Shown piece after piece: positions 56,701-64,000 of a stretch of DNA of 64,000 nucleotides; position 1 is the stretch's first letter; every line of letters begins with the position of its first letter. The notes under the pieces are model-generated. The model worked only from the letters and a program-made list of their open reading frames with translations. It was not told where the DNA came from and did no database searches. Both the position numbers and the translations under genes were made by a program. Location of the stretch: positions 47,415,102-47,479,101 of the forward strand of contig JASEVX010000001.1 in NCBI GenBank assembly GCA_031761405.1, read 5' to 3'. This stretch comes from Serripes groenlandicus. Taxonomy: Eukaryota; Mollusca; Bivalvia; Cardiida; Cardiidae.

Positions 56701-59700
56701 AGCTGGGTCGTAGATCGTAGCTCAACCACTTAAAAACATTGCGAATTGGTTGTGCTGGGTCGTAGATCGTAGCTCAACCACTTTAAAAACATTGTGAATT
56801 GGTTGTGCTGGGTCGTAGATCGTAGCTCAACCACTACAAAAACATTGAGCATTGGTTGAGCTGGGTCGTAGATCGTAGCTCAACCACTTAAAAACATTGC
56901 GAATTGGTTGTGCTGGGTCGTAGATCGTAGCTCAACCACTTTAAAAACATTGCGAATTGGTTGTGCTGGGTCGTAGATCGTAGCTCAACCACTACAAAAA
57001 CATTCAGAATTGGTTGAGCTGGGTCGTAGATCGTAGCTCAACCATTTTAAAAACATTGCGAATTGGTTGTGCTGGGTCGTAGATCGTAGCTCAACCACTT
57101 TAAAAACATTGCGAATTGGTTGTGCTGGGTCGTAGATCGTAGCTCAACCACTACAAAAACATTGAGAATTGGTTGAGCTGGGTCGTAGATCGTAGCTCAA
57201 CCATTTTAAAAACATTGCGAATTGGTTGTGCTGGGTCGTAGATCGTAGCTCAACCACTACAAAAACATTCAGAATTGGTTGAGCTGGGTCGTAGATCGTA
57301 GCTCAACCACTTAAAAACATTGCGAATTGGTTGTGCTGGGTCGTAGATCGTAGCTCAACCACTAGAAAAACATTCTGAATTGGCTGACCTGGGTCGTAGA
57401 TCGTAGCTCAACCACTTTAAAAACATTGCGAATTGGTTGTGCTGGGTCGTAGATCGTAGCTCAACCACTAGAAAAACATTCTGAATTGACTGACCTGGGT
57501 CGTAGATCGTAGCTCAACCATTTTAAAAACATTGCGAATTGGTTGTGCTGGGTCGTAGATCGTAGCTCAACCACTACAAAAACATTGAGAATTGGTTGAG
57601 CTGGGTCGTAGATCGTAGCTCAACCACTTAAAAACATTGCGAATTGGTTGTGCTGGGTCGTAGATCGTAGCTCAACCACTTTAAAAACATTGTGAATTGG
57701 TTGTGCTGGGTCGTAGATCGTAGCTCAACCACTACAAAAACATTGAGCATTGGTTGAGCTGGGTCGTAGATCGTAGCTCAACCACTTAAAAACATTGCGA
57801 ATTGGTTGTGCTGGGTCGTAGATCGTAGCTCAACCACTTTAAAAACATTGCGAATTGGTTGTGCTGGGTCGTAGATCGTAGCTCAACCACTACAAAAACA
57901 TTCAGAATTGGTTGAGCTGGGTCGTAGATCGTAGCTCAACCATTTTAAAAACATTGCGAATTGGTTGTGCTGGGTCGTAGATCGTAGCTCAACCACTTTA
58001 AAAACATTGCGAATTGGTTGTGCTGGGTCGTAGATCGTAGCTCAACCACTACAAAAACATTGAGAATTGGTTGAGCTGGGTCGTAGATCGTAGCTCAACC
58101 ATTTTAAAAACATTGCGAATTGGTTGTGCTGGGTCGTAGATCGTAGCTCAACCACTACAAAAACATTCAGAATTGGTTGAGCTGGGTCGTAGATCGTAGC
58201 TCAACCACTTAAAAACATTGCGAATTGGTTGTGCTGGGTCGTAGATCGTAGCTCAACCACTAGAAAAACATTCTGAATTGGCTGACCTGGGTCGTAGATC
58301 GTAGCTCAACCACTTTAAAAACATTGCGAATTGGTTGTGCTGGGTCGTAGATCGTAGCTCAACCACTAGAAAAACATTCTGAATTGACTGACCTGGGTCG
58401 TAGATCGTAGCTCAACCATTTTAAAAACATTGCGAATTGGTTGTGCTGGGTCGTAGATCGTAGCTCAACCACTACAAAAACATTGAGAATTGGTTGAGCT
58501 GGGTCGTAGATCGTAGCTCAACCACTTAAAAACATTGCGAATTGGTTGTGCTGGGTCGTAGATCGTAGCTCAACCATTTAAAAAACATTGTGAATTGGTT
58601 GTGCTGGGTCGTAGATCGTAGCTCAACCACTACAAAAACATTGAGCATTGGTTGAGCTGGGTCGTAGATCGTAGCTCAACCACTTAAAAACAGTGCGAAT
58701 TGGTTGTGCTGGGTCGTAGATCGTAGCTCAACCACTTTAAAAACATTGCGAATTGGTTGTGCTGGGTCGTAGATCGTAGCTCAACCACTACAAAAACATT
58801 CAGAATTGGTTGAGCTGGGTCGTAGATCGTAGCTCAACCATTTTAAAAACATTGCGAATTGGTTGTGCTGGGTCGTAGATCGTAGCTCAACCACTTTAAA
58901 AACATTGCGAATTGGTTGTGCTGGGTCGTAGATCGTAGCTCAACCACTACAAAAACATTGAGAATTGGTTGAGCTGGGTCGTAGATCGTAGCTCAACCAT
59001 TTTAAAAACATTGCGAATTGGTTGTGCTGGGTCGTAGATCGTAGCTCAACCACTACAAAAACATTCAGAATTGGTTGAGCTGGGTCGTAGATCGTAGCTC
59101 AACCACTTAAAAACATTGCGAATTGGTTGTGCTGGGTCGTAGATCGTAGCTCAACCACTAGAAAAACATTCTGAATTGGCTGACCTGGGTCGTAGATCGT
59201 AGCTCAACCACTTTAAAAACATTGCGAATTGGTTGTGCTGGGTCGTAGATCGTAGCTCAACCACTAGAAAAACATTCTGAATTGACTGACCTGGGTCGTA
59301 GATCGTAGCTCAACCATTTTAAAAACATTGCGAATTGGTTGTGCTGGGTCGTAGATCGTAGCTCAACCACTACAAAAACATTGAGAATTGGTTGAGCTGG
59401 GTCGTAGATCGTAGCTCAACCACTTAAAAACATTGCGAATTGGTTGTGCTGGGTCGTAGATCGTAGCTCAACCACTTTAAAAACATTGTGAATTGGTTGT
59501 GCTGGGTCGTAGATCGTAGCTCAACCACTACAAAAACATTGAGCATTGGTTGAGCTGGGTCGTAGATCGTAGCTCAACCACTTAAAAACAGTGCGAATTG
59601 GTTGTGCTGGGTCGTAGATCGTAGCTCAACCACTTTAAAAACATTGCGAATTGGTTGTGCTGGGTCGTAGATCGTAGCTCAACCACTACAAAAACATTCA

Positions 59701-61160
59701 GAATTGGTTGAGCTGGGTCGTAGATCGTAGCTCAACCATTTTAAAAACATTGCGAATTGGTTGTGCTGGGTCGTAGATCGTAGCTCAACCACTTTAAAAA
59801 CATTGCGAATTGGTTGTGCTGGGTCGTAGATCGTAGCTCAACCACTACAAAAACATTGAGAATTGGTTGAGCTGGGTCGTAGATCGTAGCTCAACCATTT
59901 TAAAAACATTGCGAATTGGTTGTGCTGGGTCGTAGATCGTAGCTCAACCACTACAAAAACATTCAGAATTGGTTGAGCTGGGTCGTAGATCGTAGCTCAA
60001 CCACTTAAAAACATTGCGAATTGGTTGTGCTGGGTCGTAGATCGTAGCTCAACCACTAGAAAAACATTCTGAATTGGCTGACCTGGGTCGTAGATCGTAG
60101 CTCAACCACTTTAAAAACATTGCGAATTGGTTGTGCTGGGTCGTAGATCGTAGCTCAACCACTAGAAAAACATTCTGAATTGACTGACCTGGGTCGTAGA
60201 TCGTAGCTCAACCATTTTAAAAACATTGCGAATTGGTTGTGCTGGGTCGTAGATCGTAGCTCAACCACTACAAAAACATTGAGAATTGGTTGAGCTGGGT
60301 CGTAGATCGTAGCTCAACCACTTAAAAACATTGCGAATTGGTTGTGCTGGGTCGTAGATCGTAGCTCAACCACTTTAAAAACATTGTGAATTGGTTGTGC
60401 TGGGTCGTAGATCGTAGCTCAACCACTACAAAAACATTGAGCATTGGTTGAGCTGGGTCGTAGATCGTAGCTCAACCACTTAAAAACATTGCGAATTGGT
60501 TGTGCTGGGTCGTAGATCGTAGCTCAACCACTTTAAAAACATTGCGAATTGGTTGTGCTGGGTCGTAGATCGTAGCTCAACCACTACAAAAACATTCAGA
60601 ATTGGTTGAGCTGGGTCGTAGATCGTAGCTCAACCATTTTAAAAACATTGCGAATTGGTTGTGCTGGGTCGTAGATCGTAGCTCAACCACTTTAAAAACA
60701 TTGCGAATTGGTTGTGCTGGGTCGTAGATCGTAGCTCAACCACTACAAAAACATTGAGAATTGGTTGAGCTGGGTCGTAGATCGTAGCTCAACCATTTTA
60801 AAAACATTGCGAATTGGTTGTGCTGGGTCGTAGATCGTAGCTCAACCACTACAAAAACATTCAGAATTGGTTGAGCTGGGTCGTAGATCGTAGCTCAACC
60901 ACTTAAAAACATTGCGAATTGGTTGTGCTGGGTCGTAGATCGTAGCTCAACCACTAGAAAAACATTCTGAATTGGCTGACCTGGGTCGTAGATCGTAGCT
61001 CAACCACTTTAAAAACATTGCGAATTGGTTGTGCTGGGTCGTAGATCGTAGCTCAACCACTAGAAAAACATTCTGAATTGACTGACCTGGGTCGTAGATC
61101 GTAGCTCAACCATTTTAAAAACATTGCGAATTGGTTGTGCTGGGTCGTAGATCGTAGCTC
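53751..61160. repeat. Satellite array: 52-53 bp monomers in a 17-mer, 898-bp higher-order repeat
   Basis: About 140 monomers share an invariant core GGGTCGTAGATCGTAGCTC plus AACCA, followed by a variable half. Main classes end TTGCGAATTGGTTGTG, TTGAGAATTGGTTGAG and TTCTGAATTGGCTGAC. The unique phrase AATTGGCTGA recurs at 53891, 54789, 55687, 56480, 57378, 58276, 59174, 60072 and 60970. The spacings are 898 bp except one of 793. Between marks the 17 variants come in fixed order and are nearly identical copy to copy. The array runs into an assembly gap, so its length is a minimum. No ORF. Confidence 0.99.
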
Positions 61161-61360
61161 NNNNNNNNNNNNNNNNNNNNNNNNNNNNNNNNNNNNNNNN
61201 NNNNNNNNNNNNNNNNNNNNNNNNNNNNNNNNNNNNNNNNNNNNNNNNNNNNNNNNNNNNNNNNNNNNNNNNNNNNNNNNNNNNNNNNNNNNNNNNNNNN
61301 NNNNNNNNNNNNNNNNNNNNNNNNNNNNNNNNNNNNNNNNNNNNNNNNNNNNNNNNNNNN
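61161..61360. other. Assembly gap (200 N)
   Basis: Exactly 200 N between two different satellites, a placeholder length. The size of both arrays at this junction is unknown. Frames called through the N run are artefacts. Confidence 1.
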
Positions 61361-62691
61361 ATATTTTGTTATTTTCCCTGATATGGATGACATTTGACAA
61401 GAAGTGGAAAACATTGTGGCAAAAGGAGAAATTGCACGTTCTGTGCAATTTCTTCTTTTGTCACTATGTTTCCCAAAAAGCCGTCTGCTGCAAAGGCGTC
61501 AGAAAGCGTCTATATGAGGGAAAGGGTTTAGTTTTGGGAGAATGTATATTTTGTTATTTTCCCTGATATGGATGACATTTGACAAAAAGTGGAAAACATT
61601 GTGGCAAAAGGAGAAATTGCACGTTCTGTGCAATTTCTTCTTTTGTCACTATGTTTCCCAAAAAGCCGTCTGCTGCAAAGGCGTCAGAAAGCGTCTATAT
61701 GAGGGAAAGGGTTTAGTTTTGGGAGAATGTATATTTTGTTATTTTCCCTGATATGGATGACATTTGACAAAAAGTGGAAAACATTGTGGCAAAAGGAGAA
61801 ATTGCACGTTCTGTGCAATTTCTTCTTTTGTCACTATGTTTCCCAAAAAGCCGTCATCTGCAAAGGCGTCAGAAAGCGTCTATATGAGGGAAAGGGTTTA
61901 GTTTTGGGAGAATGTATATTTTGTTATTTTCCCTGATATGGATGACATTTGACAAAAAGTGGAAAACATTGTGGCAAAAGGAGAAATTGCACGTTCTGTG
62001 CAATTTCTTCTTTTGTCACTATGTTTCCCAAAAAGCCGTCTGCTGCAAAGGCGTCAGAAAGCGTCTATATGAGGGAAAGGGTTTAGTTTTGGGAGAATGT
62101 ATATTTTGTTATTTTCCCTGATATGGATGACATTTGACAAAAAGTGGAAAACATTGTGGCAAAAGGAGAAATTGCACGTTCTGTGCAATTTCTTCTTTTG
62201 TCACTATGTTTCCCAAAAAGCCGTCTGCTGCAAAGGCGTCAGAAAGCGTCTATATGAGGGAAAGGGTTTAGTTTTGGGAGAATGTATATTTTGTTATTTT
62301 CCCTGATATGGATGACATTTGACAAAAAGTGGAAAACATTGTGGCAAAAGGAGAAATTGCACGTTCTGTGCAATTTCTTCTTTTGTCACTATGTTTCCCA
62401 AAAAGCCGTCTGCTGCAAAGGCGTCAGAAAGCGTCTATATGAGGGAAAGGGTTTAGTTTTGGGAGAATGTATATTTTGTTATTTTCCCTGATATGGATGA
62501 CATTTGACAAAAAGTGGAAAACATTGTGGCAAAAGGAGAAATTGCACGTTCTGTGCAATTTCTTCTTTTGTCACTATGTTTCCCAAAAAGCTGTCTGCTG
62601 CAAAGGCGTCAGAAAGCGTCTATATGAGGGAAAGGGTTTAGTTTTGGGAGAATGTATATTTTGTTATTTTCCCTGATATGGATGACATTTG
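61361..62691. repeat. 185-bp satellite derived from a TTAA MITE, ~7.2 copies
   Basis: Units begin at 61542, 61727, 61912, 62097, 62282, 62467 and 62652 (partial), with one earlier unit cut by the gap. Each contains GTGGAAAACATTGTGGCAAA, the palindrome AATTGCACGTTCTGTGCAAT, GCTGCAAAGGCGTCAGAAAG and GAGGGAAAGGGTTTAG. That is the centre and right end of a TTAA MITE, fused to TTTGTTATTTTCCCTGATAT. Copies are almost identical. The repeated 69-codon frames are not genes. Confidence 0.97.
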
Positions 62692-62889
62692 ACATATAAT
62701 GTGAAGCAGACAACATTTGAAAGCATCATGGAATAAGGAGAAATATCTCAAAATAAACAGTTTTCTTCGCCTTTTCAGAAGAATCTTTCCACTTCTTCAA
62801 AGTTTTACACTTTCTTTGTCCCCTGCCCCTAGATACATATATCCTTAGGGATCGCTTCTCTGACCGACATTTTGGGTAAAAATATGGAA

Positions 62890-63055
62890 AACATTTATAG
62901 ATAAATGTATAACTATAGAATAGAGTTGAAAACATGGTGTCAAAAGGAGAAATTGCTTGTTTTGAGCAATTCTTCTTTTGTTGCCATGTTTTCCCAAAAA
63001 GCCATCTGCTGCAGAGGTGTTGGAAAGGGTCTATATGAGGGAAAGGGTTAGGGTT
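62890..63055. mobile_element. TTAA MITE, right part
   Basis: GAGTTGAAAACATGGTGTCA, GAAATTGCTTGTTTTGAGCA and AAAAGCCATCTGCTGCAGAG, ending GAGGGAAAGGGTTAGGGTTAA. The left side (62692-62890) is a degraded MITE-like stretch. Confidence 0.7.
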
Positions 63056-63224
63056 AATATCCTGATAGTAAATGTATTAAAAAGATTCCCACATACAACG
63101 CATCTGCAGCAGATGACTTTGTAGGCATCTAGACAAACATATGGAAAATCCCTATACAGGAAGAATATTTGATTTTACAAAGTTGAATTCATTGCAGCAA
63201 AGTAGATAAGGTATTAAGTTACTA

Positions 63225-63455
63225 TTAACCCTTTCCCTCATACGACAATTCTGCAGCAGAAGACTTTGAACGTATTTTGTCAAAACATAGAAAATCTCCA
63301 TAATTAAATGGATAACCTATGACAAAAAGTGGAAAACATTGTGGCAAAAGGAGAAATTGCACGTTCTGTGCAATTTCTTCTTTTGTCACTATGTTTCCCA
63401 AAAAGCTGTCTGCTGCAAAGGCGTCAGAAAGCGTCTATATGAGGGAAACGGTTAA
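63225..63455. mobile_element. TTAA MITE, full length; closest relative of the 185-bp satellite
   Basis: 231 bp from TTAACCCTTTCCCTCATACG to GAGGGAAACGGTTAA. It shares satellite-specific variants: TTCTGTGCAATTTC, ATGTTTCCCAAAAAG and GCTGCAAAGGCG. Other copies have TTTTGTGC, GTTTTCAAAAAG and GCTGCAGAGGCG. Confidence 0.93.
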
Positions 63456-63697
63456 ATTTATTTGCAAATGATGGAAATTTCATAAATTGTCAATTTGATT
63501 ATCATTATATTGCCCTTTAGTTGATGATGATTTACAAACGGTCATCCTTCATATGAGTTTATATTCTTAAGAATACCGCTCACTACATAGTATAACAGTT
63601 TGTAATGTTGATATGTTTATGAAATATGTTTATTGTAACACACAAAACTGCAAAGTTTATGTGTAATAAAAACCTGTTCTGTTCTGTTCTATATTAG

Positions 63698-63838
63698 GTG
63701 ACAAGATCTGTAAGATGTTAGATGACAGATTACAGATACATATTGCGGAACATGGTACTGACCAGCCAGTTGTTAATATGGATGATGAACCAACAGTGAA
63801 GGAAGTTGTCAAACCTGCCAAAAAGAAAACTTGCCAGG
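63698..63838 (+). CDS. MUS81: MUS81-like structure-specific endonuclease, one N-terminal-region exon (partial gene)
   Basis: The exon follows a pyrimidine tract TTCTGTTCTGTTCTATATTAG and ends CCAGG|GTGTGT. It is 141 nt, phase 1 to phase 1. It reads GDKICKMLDDRLQIHIAEHG, then an acidic linker and a lysine-rich PAKKKTCQ. The first 15 residues match the end of the N-terminal helix-hairpin-helix domain of MUS81 (GD.LC.MLDERL..H in vertebrates). The lysine-rich linker before the winged helix is also as expected. MUS81 with EME1 cuts branched DNA at stalled forks and Holliday junctions. Upstream exons (RF..KAL.SL..YPLPL) are not found in the window. The winged-helix and nuclease exons would lie beyond the right edge. 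The assignment rests on about 15 residues. Confidence 0.68.
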
Positions 63839-63852
63839 GTGTGTACTGTTAT

Positions 63853-64000
63853 TTAACCCTATCTCTAATACAAGCAAACTCTGATGTCCTTCTGCAGACA
63901 CCTTATAAAAATATTTCTTGAACAGGAAACATTGCAATGTTTTCAACTCTTTATAAAAAAATCTCCCATTTCTCCTTTACATCATGTATAATTGTTTTAC
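63853..64000. mobile_element. Degenerate TTAA MITE in the following intron, running off the edge
   Basis: TTTAACCCTATCTCTAATAC, AACTCTGATGTCCTTCTGCA and CAATGTTTTCAACTCTTTAT resemble the left half of the family. It lies 15 bp after the proposed MUS81 donor. Confidence 0.5.

Noticed and set aside
53751..61160. Regular alternation of a 26-bp invariant core and ~27-bp variable segments resembling a CRISPR array
   Set aside because: The variable segments come from a few recurring types in fixed 17-unit order, the DNA is eukaryotic, and there are no cas genes. It is a satellite.
61053..61566. ORFs of 99-143 codons crossing the gap
   Set aside because: They are open only because N codons are not stops.
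61542..62676. Six identical 69-codon ORFs in tandem, resembling a gene family
   Set aside because: They are frames through the 185-bp MITE-derived satellite, and identical frames occur once per repeat with no coding signature.

Overview
The window is eukaryotic, repeat-dense and almost gene-free, most likely from a heterodont bivalve mollusc. The evidence is indirect. It has AT-rich noncoding DNA, tRNA-Ser(AGA) genes of animal type, several MITE families whose ends read TGAGCCGT, CCCTTTCCC and CCGTTTTATCAA, tRNA-headed SINEs with TGAT-type tails, a CR1/L2-like LINE fragment and a Harbinger remnant. I recognise the TGAGCCGT palindromes and the SINEs as typical of bivalve assemblies, but I could not search a database. 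Most open reading frames here lie inside tandem repeats or palindromic MITEs and are not genes.

Layout. 1-1.4 kb is a duplicated segment, each copy carrying an intact tRNA-Ser(AGA). The second copy is interrupted by a hAT-like MITE whose empty site survives in the first copy. 1.5-2.1 kb holds a small three-exon gene model on the minus strand (acidic then basic protein) below two perfect CRE palindromes. 2.5-6.1 kb is diverged tandem repeats, a SINE and a LINE 3' end. 7.4-8.4 kb has a third tRNA-Ser, a TATA/initiator promoter with a 48-codon ORF, and a convergent broken Harbinger transposase. 9-18 kb has decayed tRNA-Ser copies and many MITEs. 18-24.6 kb has minisatellites, one plausible unidentified exon (21.25-21.57 kb, minus), a large fold-back and a CRE/E2F-like site cluster. 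25-53 kb is a mosaic of MITEs, SINEs, minisatellites and a 320-bp TCTG microsatellite, with one further intact tRNA-Ser at 51.7 kb.

53.75-61.16 kb is the most striking element: a satellite of 52-53 bp monomers organised into a 17-monomer, 898-bp higher-order repeat, ending in a 200-N gap. After the gap, 61.36-62.69 kb is a second satellite (185-bp unit) built from half of a TTAA MITE, and a close relative of that MITE sits just downstream. At 63.70-63.84 kb there is one exon resembling the N-terminal helix-hairpin-helix region of the MUS81 endonuclease. The remaining exons are not visible here.

No gene cluster or operon-like system is present. The interest lies in how repeats are made: satellite higher-order structure, conversion of a MITE into a satellite, dimeric and nested MITEs, and the spread and decay of one tRNA-Ser family over 52 kb.
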